Positions 21,536 through 33,649 of a stretch of DNA of 64,000 nt are shown piece by piece. This stretch comes from Apodemus sylvaticus (taxonomy: Eukaryota; Chordata; Mammalia; Rodentia; Muridae). Every line of letters begins with the position of its first letter. The first letter of the stretch is position 1. The notes beneath the pieces were generated by a model. It made no database searches. It saw only the letters and a program-made list of their open reading frames with translations, and was not told the origin of the DNA. The position numbers and the translations under genes were made by a program. Location of the stretch: the NCBI RefSeq assembly GCF_947179515.1, contig NC_067481.1, positions 5,969,570 through 6,033,569 on the forward strand, read 5' to 3'.

Positions 21536-22600
21536 AAGAGGAATGGAGGTAAGGAGAGAGGGAGAAGAGGGGGTGGAGAATGACGGGATGCTTCCTGACC
21601 ACCACAGAGCAGGATGCTCCTGGCCCTGGCGGGCATCAACATTATTTTTTGGGGGGAGGGCATGCTGAGCCCTCACCAGGAAATCTGTCTGCCCCCTTCA
21701 AAACCTGCAAAGCCCTGGGAAAAGATGGAGCAGAGTCAGGAGCCTCGGCAAAGTGAACCTCGGATGTTGAGGGTGCCTGGTCTCGCTTTCTAGAATGTTT
21801 ACTGCACGCCCTTGGGTAAGTAAGTGAGGAGCAGGGGTCTCTGCCCCAGTGCTCACTGGGACCCTGCATTTGTGTGCCCGACAAAGGCTGGCATCCACCA
21901 TAACAATGCTGAGAACCTGGCTCAGAGAGTAAGCCATGTTACAGGGCAGATCCTGGAGCTCGCTGGTCAGCCTAGCCAAGACTGAGAGGTCAGCTTCAGT
22001 CAGAAATCCTGCTTCAAGGGACATCCACCCGATGTCCCCAACCCCAGCCTATGTGGACAAGTACATCCCTGCACATGCATACCAACAATAAAAGGAAAAA
22101 AAAATGGGTGTGGAGGTAACACCTACTTGAGGAAAGGTTTTTTTTTTCTGTTTTATTTTGCCTCGCTTACCCTCCTTCCCCAGCAGCCCCAGCAGCCCAC
22201 CACTGTGCTAAATCCCCAGTCCCTTGCCTTGCGTTAGGACAAAGTCACACCCAGGCTGGTCCGGAGCTCTTCCCTCAACTTCCTAAGAGCCAGAGTTACA
22301 AACACTTCCTGTCATGTCCCACTTGAGAAAAAAAAGATGTTCGAGGGAATCCATCCTCTGTGAGTTCAAGGCCCTCCTGGGCTGTATGAAAAATTCTTAA
22401 GGCAGCCAGAGTTCCACAAAGAGACCTGTCTCAAAAAAAAAAATGCAGGGTTCCTGGAAACAGTTGGTTGGAAAGGAACAGGGTGGGGAACATAGGATGG
22501 ACTTGGCAAGATTCTGGTAATTACCTTTCAAGCTAAAATATTAGGAAAGCAAAACTTTCCATATTAGGTGGGTTGTGGCTAGTCAATAAAAGCAGGAGAT
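21536..22600. other. Intergenic with old SINE relic
   Basis: A decayed B1-like piece at about 22340-22442 ends in an A run. The rest shows no gene I can support. Confidence 0.5.
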
Positions 22601-22614
22601 GAAGCAATCAGAAA

Positions 22615-22697
22615 AAGACAGACAGACAGACAAACAGACAAACAGACAGAAGGAAAGGAAGGAAGGAAGGAAGGAAGGAAGGAAGGAAGGAAGGAAG
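22615..22697. repeat. (CAGA)n(GGAA)n microsatellite
   Basis: CAGA/CAAA repeats passing into about ten GGAA units. Confidence 0.93.
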
Positions 22698-23220
22698 ACC
22701 CGAGGCGCCTTTAGAGTTCACCAGAGGGCTGGAGAATGGCTGTGTGGTAATAGTTGCCTAACACACCACATCGATGGTAAATCCCAGAACTGTGCTCCGC
22801 CGCTGCCGCCGGCACCAGTGATTTGACCTGACTAAGGGCACTGTAGGGATGAAGAAACCACAGCCACGCATTGGCACACGCTGCCGCTCTGATTGGGGTG
22901 GGAAGTCCCCTGACTTCTCCAGCTGCTTTTCCTCTTACTAATTCCTCAGAGGCCAGCGGCTTGCTTCCCGCAGCACTTAGCACAACCGTATCCTTCACGT
23001 CAGTGGTGGGAGGCTGCGGCAGGCCCTGTGGCAAGCACAGTTAGGAAGGCCTTAGCTTTGTCTACGAGGTAGTGTAGCCTGATGTGTTTATAAGAAGATA
23101 AATTCAGGAGGGGTATGTTCTATGGATGTGTGGTGAGGCGTGGGGGAAGGGGGTGCCTCAGCCAGCCCGTGCTGAGGGACTGGCCACAGGACGGTATAGT
23201 ATGGAATAGAATGTATTCAG
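22698..23220. other. Intergenic, no gene seen
   Basis: Contains an old tRNA-derived SINE-like stretch near 22720-22800 (GAGGGCTGGAGAATGGCTG). Otherwise unassigned. Confidence 0.4.
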
Positions 23221-23430
23221 GGCATGGGGAGGGTAGCTGAGAGGGTAGGAGAGGACAGAGAAAGGCAGGGAGAGACAGAGATAACAGAGAGAGACAGAGA
23301 CAGAGAAGAAAAGAGAAGAGAAATGGAGGCCAGTCATGAACACGTGGCGGGGGGTGGGGGGGTGGGGGGGTGGGGGGGTGTGAGGGAAACAGGGAGGGAG
23401 CAGGAGCAAGAAAGAGCAAGAGAGCGAGGA
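23220..23430. repeat. Purine-rich tract with a G-rich core
   Basis: GA-rich sequence with GGGGGTG repeats at 23348-23382 that could form G-quadruplexes. Confidence 0.8.
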
Positions 23431-23854
23431 GGGGGAGCAGCCCCTTTTATAGTGAGTCAGGTATATCTGGCTGTTGCCAGGTAATCGTGCAACAGAGCTT
23501 AGACAGGATGCTAACAGAGCCCATGCTGGCCTCAAATTTGCTATGTAGCTGAAGATGACCTTGAACCACGGTCTTCCTGTGTCCATGTCCCAGGGCTTAC
23601 ATGTGTGTGTCCACCGTGCTTGGTTTCCATAGTGTTGGTAATGGAACCCCAAGTTCCGTACGTGCCAGGTAAGCTCGCTGCCAAGGAACAAGAGCCCCGC
23701 CCCCAGTCATAAACTTGACAAACTTATTTATATTTCATTTTATGAGACAAAATTTCACACTGTAGCCCAGGACAGCCTCATATCTTTCCCGCCTCTGTCT
23801 CTCAAATACTGGGATTAGGGCATGGGGCTCCACATCTGTCTCTTTCTCTCTCTC

Positions 23855-24000
23855 TCCCCCCCTCTCTCTCTGTCTTTTTGAGACAGGGTTTCTTTGTGTG
23901 CTCTTGGTTATCCTGGAACAACTTGCTCTATAGACAAGGGCTGGGCTTGACTCACAGAGATCTGGACTGAAGGCTTGTGACACCAAAGTCTGGCCTTAAT
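23855..24000 (-). repeat. Diverged B1 SINE with a (CT)n start
   Basis: CT run, then TTTTTGAGACAGGGTTTC and decayed B1 sequence to about 24000. Confidence 0.7.
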
Positions 24001-24027
24001 TTTTTATTCTTTAAAAATGTATTAGCA

Positions 24028-24262
24028 GGGCCGGAGAGATGGTTCAGCATTTAAGAGCACTGGCCGTTCTTCTGGGGACCAGGGTTTGATTCCCAGCACC
24101 TGCATGTCGGTGCACAGTCACACTCTGGTTCTTAGTAACCGGAGCCCAATTCCCAGGATTCACAGGGCAGGAGAGGGCAGCTCCCAGAGGTTGTCCTCTG
24201 ACCTCCACACATGTGCTGTGTGCTGTGGTACGCACATGCCCCCCACACACACACCCAGAATA
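24028..24262 (+). repeat. B3-type SINE
   Basis: GGCCGGAGAGATGGTTCAGC head, GATTCCCAGCACC, then a long tail ending in CACACACACACCC. Confidence 0.75.
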
Positions 24263-24751
24263 CTTAAGTAAAAATACAATTTAAGTAAATAACTACTGTA
24301 TCATCATCAGCGAGCATACATGACCTGGTATGGAGGGCAGCGTCTATGTCGTGCCTCAGGAGGAAGTCAGGGACCACTCTCTGGAGTTGGTGTCCTTCCC
24401 CCTGTGTCTGGGTTCTGTTAACAGCTCCGGTTGCCAAACTTGTGTGGCAATTCAGTCACTGGATGGCATTGCTAGTTCCCATGTCCATCTTTTAGCTTTA
24501 GGGATTTATAAATAAACTCTAGTAGTAACAAAATAACACTTTCTAGAAACTCCCTGTGCTCTCGGCTTGCTATCCTTGTTGCCTCTACCAGTAGCCATAC
24601 ACTTGAGGAGAAACTTTTATTTATGTATTTTTATTTATTTATTTGAGACAGGGCTTCTCTGTGTGCTGTTAGACTAGGCTAGCCCACATCAGACAGCTTA
24701 TGTATAACACCAACTGGAGGGGAGGCAACGGTAAATTAAAATAAATAATAA

Positions 24752-24925
24752 GCCGGGCGGTGGTGGCACACGCCTTTAATCCCAGCACTTGGGAGGGATT
24801 CTGAGTTCGAGGCCAGCCTGATCTACAAAGTGAGAGTTCCAGGACAGCCAGGGCTGCACAGAGAAACCCCCGTCTCAAAAAAACCAACCAACCAAATAAA
24901 TAAAATAAAATAAATAATAATAAGA
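24752..24925 (+). repeat. B1 SINE
   Basis: GCCGGGCGGTGGTGGCACAC start, a small deletion at AGGCAGG, and an AAAT-rich tail. Confidence 0.9.
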
Positions 24926-25800
24926 TTAATTCTAAAAAAGGGGGGACTATGAATCTAATCTTGGGCTGGGCAGTAGCGCGACGGCAGAGCAGGTGCCTAG
25001 ACGGCCCAATGCTGGCTTCTGTCTCCGTGTTTTGTCCTTCCGTGCCTGCTACTAATAGTGGCGGGAGTCCGGTGAAGGGGAAGGGAAGATGGTGGGTGAG
25101 TCAGGGCTTCTTTATTTGAGGAGGTCTTACCCAAAGGCTCAGTCATCCAAGCACAGGAGTGTTTGGCCTGTGCCACGCCCTCAGGGAAGAGCTGTTCCGG
25201 GAGAGGCGGTGGGAGGCTCGGTCCGCCCAGATGGCCGCTGAGGACCCTGCACCTGGCTCCTGCAGGAGGCAAACAAACAAACTAACCAGAGCTGTCCTAA
25301 ATGTAACGGTGGGGGATGGGAGGATGAGTGAGCCGGTGGGACCACCAGTCACGTGTGAGGCCGGTCCGAGCCCACTGCCCGCCTGGGGCGGCTGCTGATC
25401 TGGCTGTGGCCCTTGGATCACAGGAGCTAATCCGCCTTCTCCTCCCGGTCTCTCCTGCCTCAAGGCGCTCGCACTTGGCCTAATCCCCTCTTCATTGCCA
25501 GCACAAAGGCAAGGAGACAAGGCTCTCCACTCCCTGGTTCTTGTGAAAGTGCCCTCAGCTCTCAGCCAGCAGGCAGCGGTGTCCCCGCTAGCCCTGCTTG
25601 CAGGAACTGGGCGAGGCCTGATCCTTTTACCCTTTTACCGGCTACCATTTTTAACTAGCTGATTGTAGTTATGCACGATGACAGATTTCATTATGTTGTT
25701 TTCATGCAGGAATATAATGTATGTGGGTTAGAGTCACCCCTATTATCCCTTCATATCCCTTCCTTCCTCTTCCCAACTGGTTCCCTAAGTTCTCTTTCTA
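24926..25800. other. Intergenic, GC-rich segment without SINEs
   Basis: 25.0-25.6 kb is GC-rich with some CpG but I see no convincing exon. Confidence 0.4.
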
Positions 25801-25820
25801 CCCTCCACACCTATCCCACT

Positions 25821-25822
<2 letters not shown>

Positions 25823-25852
<30 letters not shown>
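25823..25852. repeat. (GT)n microsatellite
   Basis: GTGTGT run. Confidence 0.93.
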
Positions 25853-26212
25853 TTCCGTGCTTGTGAAAGTCAGAAGACAATTTCAGAGTGTTAGTTCTCT
25901 TCTCCAACTACGTGGGTCCTGAGGCTTGAACCAGGTTGCCAGACTTAGCAGCAAGCACCACTAAGCCATCTTGCTGGACCCTGGATCTCTGTTCATTTCT
26001 TTTAAACTTTACTTTCTATTTTATCTTATGTATGTGGGTGTTTTGCCTGTGTGTCCATGGGTACCACATTTATGTCTAGTGCTTATGGAGTCCAGAGGGT
26101 GCCAGATCCTCTGGACCCGGCTATGGGCCACCACATGAGTCCTGGGAGTTGAACCTCAGTCCTCTGGAAGAACAGCCAGTGTTTTTAACCACTGAGCTGT
26201 CTGTCTAGCCCT
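25853..26212 (-). repeat. Two B3-type SINE relics
   Basis: Minus-strand relics at about 25855-25980 (GCCATCTTGCTGGACC head) and 25990-26212 (CTGGGAGTTGAACCTCAG). Confidence 0.65.
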
Positions 26213-26231
26213 GGCTAGCAATTTGGTTTTG

Positions 26232-26386
26232 TTTTTATTTCTTTATCTTTTTTTTAAGACAGTGTTTCTTTGTGTAGCCCTCACTCGCCTGCAATTTGAC
26301 CAGGCTAGTTTTGAACTCAGAGATCCACCTGCCTCTGCCTCCCAAGTGCTGGGATTAAAGGCGTGCGCCACCACCGCCTGGCTACT
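26232..26386 (-). repeat. B1 SINE
   Basis: TTTTAAGACAGTGTTTC to GGCGTGCGCCACCACCGCC, minus strand, with a short internal deletion. Confidence 0.88.
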
Positions 26387-26399
26387 GGCTAGCTAGCAC

Positions 26400-27115
26400 T
26401 TTTAACAACACCATAAGTCATTTTCCTTCAGTGGTCCCTCAGTCTCAAGAGCAGGGTTTTCATGCTAGATTCCAGCGTGAACACCGGCACAGCACCAACG
26501 CAGTTACATACCATACCGTAACCCTCTCATGTACGTACCGTAAGTGTATCTAAGTGTATCGTAACTGTACCCAGCCCTGGAAGGGAACCAGGCCCAGGAC
26601 AGAAAGGACACATGCTATTACAGTCCCTCCCGCTTCTTCCCAGACACCAGCACGGGAACACAGCCACGGTGACAGAGCTGGCTGTCACCCATGCTCCAAG
26701 AAAAGGGTGTGTGTGCCTGCCCTGCCCCAAGAAAATAGGGCGCTGCCACCCACACTCTAGGGAAAGGGACAGCCCGGTCCTGGTTCTGAAATCCTTAACA
26801 TTCCCTCATTCTGACTAGATGCTGTCAGCCCCAGAAGCTTTCGTCAATTAATAAAGCTAAATTACCCCTATTTCCCTGTTGAACAGTGAGATGATTTGGA
26901 ACGGGCTTTTTCTTAATGTCTAATTGGTATTTAATTACTAGGGGATCCAGCTTGCCCTTGTGTGTGAAATGAAACTGCCTTCCACCGTGAAGCCCTTACC
27001 CCGCCGGCTGGCTAAGATGCCAGCCTTGCATGATCTGTTTTGTTTCTCTTCATCAGCACGCTGTGTTTGCAATAGGGTCAGATTTCCTCAAGTGCCCACA
27101 TAACGGGCGCGGGTA
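26400..27115. other. Repeat-free segment with TAAT-rich patches
   Basis: No SINEs over about 700 bp. 26845-26940 contains several TAATTA/TTAATTA-type words. It may be a conserved non-coding element; no gene is seen. Confidence 0.35.
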
Positions 27116-27118
27116 TGT

Positions 27119-27277
27119 GGAGATTTTTTTTTTTTTCGAGACAGGGTTTCTCTGCATAGCCCTAGCTTTTCTGGAACTCGCTCTGTAGACCAGGCTGGCC
27201 TCAAACTCAGAAATCCGCCGGCCTCTGCCTCCCAGAGTGCTGGGATTACAGGTGTGCGCCACCACCGCCCGGCTAGA
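27119..27277 (-). repeat. B1 SINE
   Basis: T12 tail then near-consensus minus-strand B1; followed by a decayed SINE to about 27430. Confidence 0.9.
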
Positions 27278-27805
27278 TTGTTTTTTATTTGAGACAGACT
27301 CACTGGCCTGGAATTTTACTACCGGAGCCAGCTGCAAGCTTCCAAGGGTTTGCCTGGCTCCACCTCCCATCTCGCCATCTCGCCATCACTGGGATTACAA
27401 GCGCCTGCCATCACATTTGGCTTTTTAATTGAGTTCTGGATACTCAAAGGCAGGTCCTCATCTTGTGAAACAAACACTTTTCCCTGGGGTCTTATGTAGC
27501 TCAGGCTGCCCTGAAACTCATGGTGTACCTGAGGATAACCTTGGATTTTCTGTTCTGATCCTCCTGCCTCCATATCCTGAGTTCGGGAGTCACAGTCATG
27601 CTAAGTAAGCACCTGGGCTAGGCCACCGCCCTCTGTCAGACCTTTAAGAATCTGGCTGTACTTCCCACACAGGTTACTTTGATAGCAGAGAGGAGTTGCA
27701 GGAAGAGGAGGGTGGGGAGGAAGAAGCAACGGGCAGGCAGGGAAGTGGAGGACTCACAGGGTGCTCTTATGTGAGCCAATGAGAGTCGGTACTGTGCTCA
27801 CATTA

Positions 27806-27984
27806 GAATTTTTTTAAATATTTATTTATTATTATATGTAAGTACACTATAGCTGTCTCCAGAAGAGGGTGTCAGACCTCATTAAGGATGGTTGTGAGCC
27901 ACCATGTGGTTGCTGGGATTTGAACTCAGGACCTCTGGAAGAACAGACGGTGCTCTTAACCGCTGAGCCATCTCTCCAGCCCCT
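27806..27984 (-). repeat. B2 SINE with target-site duplication
   Basis: Complete minus-strand B2 flanked by CTCACATTAGAATTT on both sides (27797-27811 and 27982-27996). Confidence 0.93.
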
Positions 27985-28004
27985 CACATTAGAATTTGAA
28001 CCGA

Positions 28005-28150
28005 GAGCCAGGTGTGGCACATGCCTTTAATCCTAGCTCTCTGGAGGCAGAGGCAGGTGGATCTCAGAATTCAAGGCCAACCTGGTCTACAGAGCGAGTT
28101 CCAGGACAACCAGGCTATACAGAGAAACCCTGTCTTGAAAAAAAAAAAAG
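28005..28150 (+). repeat. B1 SINE
   Basis: GAGCCAGGTGTGGCACATGCC start, CCCTGTCTTG end and an A11 tail. Confidence 0.85.
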
Positions 28151-28239
28151 TCAAAACACAAAACAATTTGAACCTGTATTGGTGCTTGATTTGACCTTCG
28201 CCCAGCAGCCTCGATAGCTCACGGCGGGGACCTGTAACA

Positions 28240-28975
28240 GCTAATCTGGGCTGTCCGGTTGACACACCCGTGATAAGGGGCTTGCCTCTGAGACATTGCC
28301 TCCATCAGATTGGCCTGTGGGGCATCTCCTTGATTGCTAATTGACTTAGGAGGGCCTAGCCCGCTGGGGGCACACCATCTGGAGGCAGGTGGGCCTGGGC
28401 TGTACAAGAAGACTAAACCTATGTTGGGGAGCAAGCCAGTAAGCTCTGTACCGGGTTGCTGCCTTGGAGATGGACTATTAAGTACAATTGTGTACTGGCT
28501 AGTTTTGTGTGTCAACTTGACACAGGCTGGAGTTATCACAGAGAAAGGAGCTTCAGTTGGGGAAGTGCCTCCATGAGATCCAGCTGTGGGGCATTTTCTC
28601 AATTAGTGATCAAGGAGGGAGGGCCCCTTGTGGGTGGTTCCACCTTTGGCTGGTGCTCTTGGGTTCTATAAGAGAGCAGGCTGAGTAAGCCAAGGGAAGC
28701 AAGCCAGTAAGAAACATCCCTCCATGGCCTCTGCATCAGCTCCTGCTTCCTGACCTGCCTGAGTTCCAGTCCTGACTTCCTTTACTGATGAACTGCAACG
28801 TGGAAATGTAAGCTCAATAAACCCTTTCCTCCCCAGCTTGCTTCTTGGTCATGATGTTTGTGCAGAAATAGAAACCCTGACTAAGACAAATTGTACGCTG
28901 AAATAAACCCTTTCCTCCCCAAGCTGCTTTTGGACAAGATGTTCCAGAAAGAACACTACAAGGGTGACTGCCCAC
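28240..28975 (+). mobile_element. Older MER-type repeat split by a younger one
   Basis: The older copy has its left part at about 28240-28494 and its right part at 28887-28975 (AAATAAACCCTTTCCTCC and AAGATGTTCCAGAAAG). The same family end occurs complete in the inserted copy. AATTGT lies on both sides of the insert. Confidence 0.65.
28495..28888 (+). mobile_element. Rodent MER-type non-autonomous element, nearly intact
   Basis: Starts TACTGGCTAGTTTTGTGTC and ends AATAGAAACCCTGACTAAGAC, about 390 bp, with no coding capacity. It is a common rodent repeat, probably of the DNA transposon class. A second copy lies at 54163-54535. Confidence 0.75.
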
Positions 28976-29780
28976 AGCAGAGAGGAGCACGTGCTTCTGA
29001 AGGTGCTTGGCTCCCCAGGGGACTGTTCCGATGATCTGTAAGAAACCACCCTAAGTGTGGTTAAAGCAATGGCGATTGGTCATCTCTCTGTGGGCTGTGA
29101 GTCGGCAGGGCACAGCTGGGTGCTCCTACTTCCAGGTGTCCTGTGATTGCCCTGTCACTAGGACTGAACATCTCGTATGGCTCCTGACATTTTCATAGCA
29201 GACTCTGACTGTTAGTTGGGGTTTCAGGCAGTGTGGTCCTTCCAGGGGATGCTGGGTCCTGGGACAGAATGCTGAGTGACCCAGTCGGAAGTGACGTGAC
29301 TTCCATTTCAGCCTCACCTCCCAGAATGTCACTTCTTAGTCAAGGAACTAAGGTCATCAGCCCAGGTTCTAGTGGGGACAGAACAATGGGCTCTCCTATT
29401 CCTGAGGAGCTGAGTGGGAGGCAGGGAAAGAAGGGATTGGTGGTGGCCATCTTTGGAGACCGTCCAAAGAACTGGGGATCTGTAGGGATGGGTTTGTAGA
29501 TCATGAATTGATTCCTGCCAGTGTATACACCGCCAGTGTATCCCGGCCCTCTTGGTTTTGATGCTACAGCTGTGATCCTCCTCACAGGGCAGTGTTTATC
29601 TATAACCCTAGATCTGTTTACCTATAGCCTTATCTCTCCACTGGACGTGGCCCATTTTCCATTTACCTGTTTGCTTTGTTTGAGACAGGTCTTACTGTGC
29701 AGCTGGTTAGTTAGTTTTTCTATGCAAGCTGTAGTCATCATGGAAGAAGGAACTGCTGGGTTTTGTGTGTGTGTGTGTGT
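28976..29780. other. Intergenic, no feature supported
   Basis: Single-copy-looking; short open frames only. Confidence 0.45.
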
Positions 29781-29784
29781 TGTG

Positions 29785-29922
29785 TATGTTTTTTGTTTTT
29801 TCAGACAGGGTCTTTCTGTGTCCTGGCTGTCCTGGAACTCACTCCATAGATCAGGATGGCCTCAAACTCAGAAATCCGCCTGCCTCTACCTCCCAAATGC
29901 TGGGATTAAAAGAGTGCTCCTG
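29785..29922 (-). repeat. B1 SINE
   Basis: TTTTTTCAGACAGGGTC to CTGGGATTAAAAGAGTG, minus strand, with the 5' end truncated where it meets the next repeat. Confidence 0.85.
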
Positions 29923-30185
29923 CCATCAGATTGGCCTGTAAACTCACTTGTGGGAGTCCCCGCCCACTGTGGGCATTGCCCTCCCTTTTGCACCTCCATT
30001 TTGCACCTCCCCTCCGAGGTGTAAAAAAAAGGTAGCCTGACAGCAAGCCAGTAAGCAGCCTAATGGTTAGTTAGCAGGCAGTAAGGAACCTGTCTGGTTC
30101 CCTCTGGGTGCCAGCTCTGAGATCCTTTCAGTGATGGACTGTGGTGTGGAAATGTAAGTCAAATAAAACCTCAGGAAGCAAATTA
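29923..30185 (+). mobile_element. MER-type repeat fragment
   Basis: CATCAGATTGGCCTGTAAAC, AGCAAGCCAGTAAGCAGCC and TGATGGACTGTGGTGTGGAA are shared in order with the elements at 28.3-28.9 kb. Confidence 0.65.
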
Positions 30186-30214
30186 AAACTCCCAGCATGC
30201 ACCTCTCCTCTCCC

Positions 30215-30219
30215 TTACC

Positions 30220-30252
<33 letters not shown>

Positions 30253-30255
30253 ATA
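30215..30255. repeat. (TG)n microsatellite
   Basis: TG repeats, slightly interrupted. Confidence 0.93.
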
Positions 30256-30616
30256 TGTGTGTGCTGAGGGCAACATTGATCATCTTGCTCAGTCACTCTC
30301 CACCCTAGCTTTGAGGCAGGGTCCCTCACTGAACCCAGAGACCCAGAGCTCTCTGCTCTGGCTGAGGTGGGCTCACTGGCCAAGCAGGTTCCCAGGATCC
30401 TCCCCTCTGCCTCCCCAGCACTGAGATAGGGATTATAGACCAGCTCAGTCTCTCTGTCTCCCTGTGTCTCTCTGCCTGTCTCTCTGTCTCTGTCTCTCTC
30501 AAACATGAGTTGTAAGAGAATCAGGTTCAGGTCTTCACACTGGCCTGAGAAGCACTACAGTGACTGAGTGTCTCTCCCAGGCCTCATTCCCCTCTCATTA
30601 TTAATAACGGCAGGGT

Positions 30617-30808
30617 TTTTTTTTTTTTTTAAAGAGTTACTTATTTATTATATCTAAGTACACTGTATCTGTCTTCAGACACACCAGAAGAAGGCGCCAG
30701 ATCTCATTGCGGATGGTTGTGAGTCACCATGTGGTTGCTGGGATTTGAACTCAGGACCTTTGGAAGAGCAGTCTGTGCTCTTAACCGCTGAGTGGTCTCT
30801 CCAGCCCC
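30617..30808 (-). repeat. B2 SINE
   Basis: T-rich tail at 30617, CACCATGTGGTTGCTGGGAT, head at 30808. Confidence 0.92.
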
Positions 30809-30854
30809 ATATAATGGCGTGTTTTTGAGCTCTGGTTTTGTGCCTGACTCTGTG

Positions 30855-30855
<1 letters not shown>

Positions 30856-30895
<40 letters not shown>

Positions 30896-31012
30896 ATGCT
30901 TTCTTTCTTTCCTTTTCTTTCTTGATTCTTATACTCTTCCTTCCTTCTTCCCTCCATCCCCCCTCTTCTTTTTTTCTTTTCTTTTCTTTTCTTTCTTCCT
31001 TTCTCTTCCCAG
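30856..31012. repeat. (CA)n followed by a polypyrimidine tract
   Basis: (CA)17 at 30858-30892, then CTTT/CCTT-rich sequence. Confidence 0.93.
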
Positions 31013-33050
31013 TAACTCCCACCAGATGTGCTTGCTCAAAACCGCTTTCCCAGCAGGCCCAGGCCTCCTTGGATGCCCCTCAAGTCTGAGTCAACACTTT
31101 AGGCCTGTTTCAAATTTCACAGGCATTGTGAGACCCAGAGCCCAGAGCAGGGAACTCCTGCCGTTCACTCTTTTCCCTTGCCCTGCCCCCACCCCATCCC
31201 CACCCTGATCTCTACTCCCCCTTCTACAGGATTGAGGCAGGAAGAAGAGAAATGGAACCACATAGCTTCCGGTGGGTGGCGCTTGGTTGGTGGTCAACAC
31301 ATTGCTGTTCCCATGTGGGTGAGGTAAAGACTCTTTGCTGAACTAATTCATTCCGGTCGGACACGTGCTTTGTGCTAAGAACATCACTCTTGGAGTATTC
31401 AGCAATGTCCTTGACCTCTACAACTAGACACTGGGAGCTGTCACCCAGTGTGACAATCAAAACTATCTCCAGGTTATTTCCAGTGTCCTGTTTGAGACCC
31501 TACTCTATAGACTTGTCGGGAGCAAGTGTGGGTCTTCACAGTCCTCCTAAGGGCCACCTCCCATTCCTCCTAATTCTAGGAGGCGACCTTGCACCCTGTT
31601 GCTCTGGGAAGGACTCCAACCCCCAATCCTGGAAGCCACACTTCTATTCAGTACTAGACCCTAACCCTGGGGCCTGCGGACATCCATCCCCTGAGGGGCT
31701 GGATTGTCCCTGCACTTAAGTCCCTCTGCTCAGTACTCACTATGTTATCTTTGGGCACTTTGCAAACATGCTTTAGCCTCAGGAAGGATCAGCTAGTATT
31801 TGACCATGATGACGGCCAACTGGAACACAAGGACTTCCTTCTTCTCTCATATTTCTTACAATGATTGCCCTGTATCCCCAACTCTTCAAACCCCTCACCT
31901 GGTTTCAAGAAAAAAAAAAAAAAAAGAAAGAGCCAAGAAGTCCTCATGAAGGAGGAGACCTTTTCTCTTCCCAAAAGTTACCTCGCCTTAGGAACACGGG
32001 CTCCCTCAGGTCAGGCCAAAAAGAATGACCAAAGACATCCATGGTAAAGACTGAAGTTATTTGTGTCTGACAACTGTGCTGTCCTTCCCCTACAGGACTT
32101 GAAGGATTTAAATGATCGACAATTTATTATTAATAATAAACTCACTCACGTGGCTTCCCTGCAGCTTGTATTAAAACTCTTTTCTATAGCATAGTCGAGG
32201 ATCAAGCATTCACTGGATGAATGATTGTCCTCAGGGGATGGGGCCTCCTCAGGCTGCTGCTGGCTATCTGGGTTTATAAGGTCCTGGTCCTGCCCTGGGG
32301 CCACCACCAGATGGCTCAGAGATCATTGACATTTGTGGTGTTTGGAGGTTTTCACTGCCATGGGCCTGTAGCTCCTTGAACCTGACCCATTTGGCACCCT
32401 TGCCCCAGGAGCCTTGTGACTTCCTGTATTGCTTGCTTTGGGGTTTATCTCAGCTAATCTCCTGTATCTTTGTCTATATCCTGTATCCAGGCCTTGGCGA
32501 GCCTGGACCCTCCTTCCTCTGTGGCACACTTTTATCTAACCGGTGGTGCCCCATGTGTAGCCATATGTTATGGAAACTGGTCTTGTTTGACAGGAGTGTC
32601 CCCAAGCACAGAGAAGGCACTAAACCGTGTCTACTGAACCAGATCTTCAAGGGTGCACAGGTACTTGGAGCCCACTGGAACGCCTGCAAAGCCCCCCACT
32701 AGGAGCCATCAAAACCTCGCCCGCACCAGAAGTCTCTGTCCACCCAAGGGCCCTGGACTCTCAAGTCCATCTCAGCTTTTCCAGCGGCTGCTGCAGCAGC
32801 ATCTGCTCCCTACCACTGTCCTTGCTGAGCTGGGAGGGTCACCCCTAGCGTGCTTGGCTCTGCCGCCCAGTGTTCGGCCCTCATCCCCGGCAGGGTTCTT
32901 GGAATCCTATAGAGAGAATCAGCTTAGAGATCCAAGTTAGTGTTATTTTTAGAAATAAAGATCATCAGACCTCAGCTTTCAGAGACATGTTCAGAGGATG
33001 AATAGGGGCAAGGCATCCTGTTTTTCTAACGTTCAAGTTGGAGCGAGGCA
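31013..33050. other. Intergenic, mostly unassigned
   Basis: About 2 kb with one A16 run (31906-31925) and no young SINE. 32.1-32.95 kb could be an old LTR-type repeat but I see no diagnostic ends. No gene is supported. Confidence 0.4.
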
Positions 33051-33499
33051 AAAAAAATCCTGAATGTTTTGGGCTGGTGAGATGGCGCAGAGGCTTGGAC
33101 CCAGCATGTGTGAGGCCCTGGGCACCAGCCCAGCACTGCAGTGCAGTGCAGTGTGATCGCAGCCTGAAAGGGTCTCCTTTGTTACAGGCAGATCTTGTCT
33201 TCCCAGCAGCCCCCTCGGCGGCCGGATGAGACCCAAGCACACCTTCTTTGCTCCCTCTATCAGGTCCTGGCTGGTATCGCAGGCCGCTTGGAATGCATCC
33301 ATCTTTTATCTTCTGGCTATTAAAACAGAAAAACAACGGCTTCCCATAATCAACCTGCTGCCTAGTTCACAACAGGACCAATTTTTTTTCCTCTTAAAAC
33401 TGCAAAAAAGCTGTCGGTGGAAAATGTCACCTTGTGGTGGGCAGAGCTGTGGGAGAAAGCCAGCAAGTCTGGAGCCCTGAGGAACAGTATTTACTTGCT

Positions 33500-33590
33500 A
33501 TGCTTTGTATGCACGTGTGGGTGTGTGTTTACAGGGGTGCACATGTGGGTGTGTGTTTACAGGGGTGCACGTGTTGGGCACAGATGTGTG
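33500..33590. repeat. 28-bp tandem repeat, TG-rich
   Basis: GTGGGTGTGTGTTTACAGGG followed by GTGCAC occurs twice at a 28-bp step (from about 33516 and 33544), then decays. Confidence 0.75.
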
Positions 33591-33649
33591 AGTGTGTACA
33601 CCAAGGTTAACCTTGGGTGTCATTGCTCAGGTATCAATCACTTTGTCTT

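Noticed and set aside
32100..32950. Solitary LTR
   Set aside because: No TG...CA ends, target-site duplication or poly(A) signal layout could be confirmed by eye.
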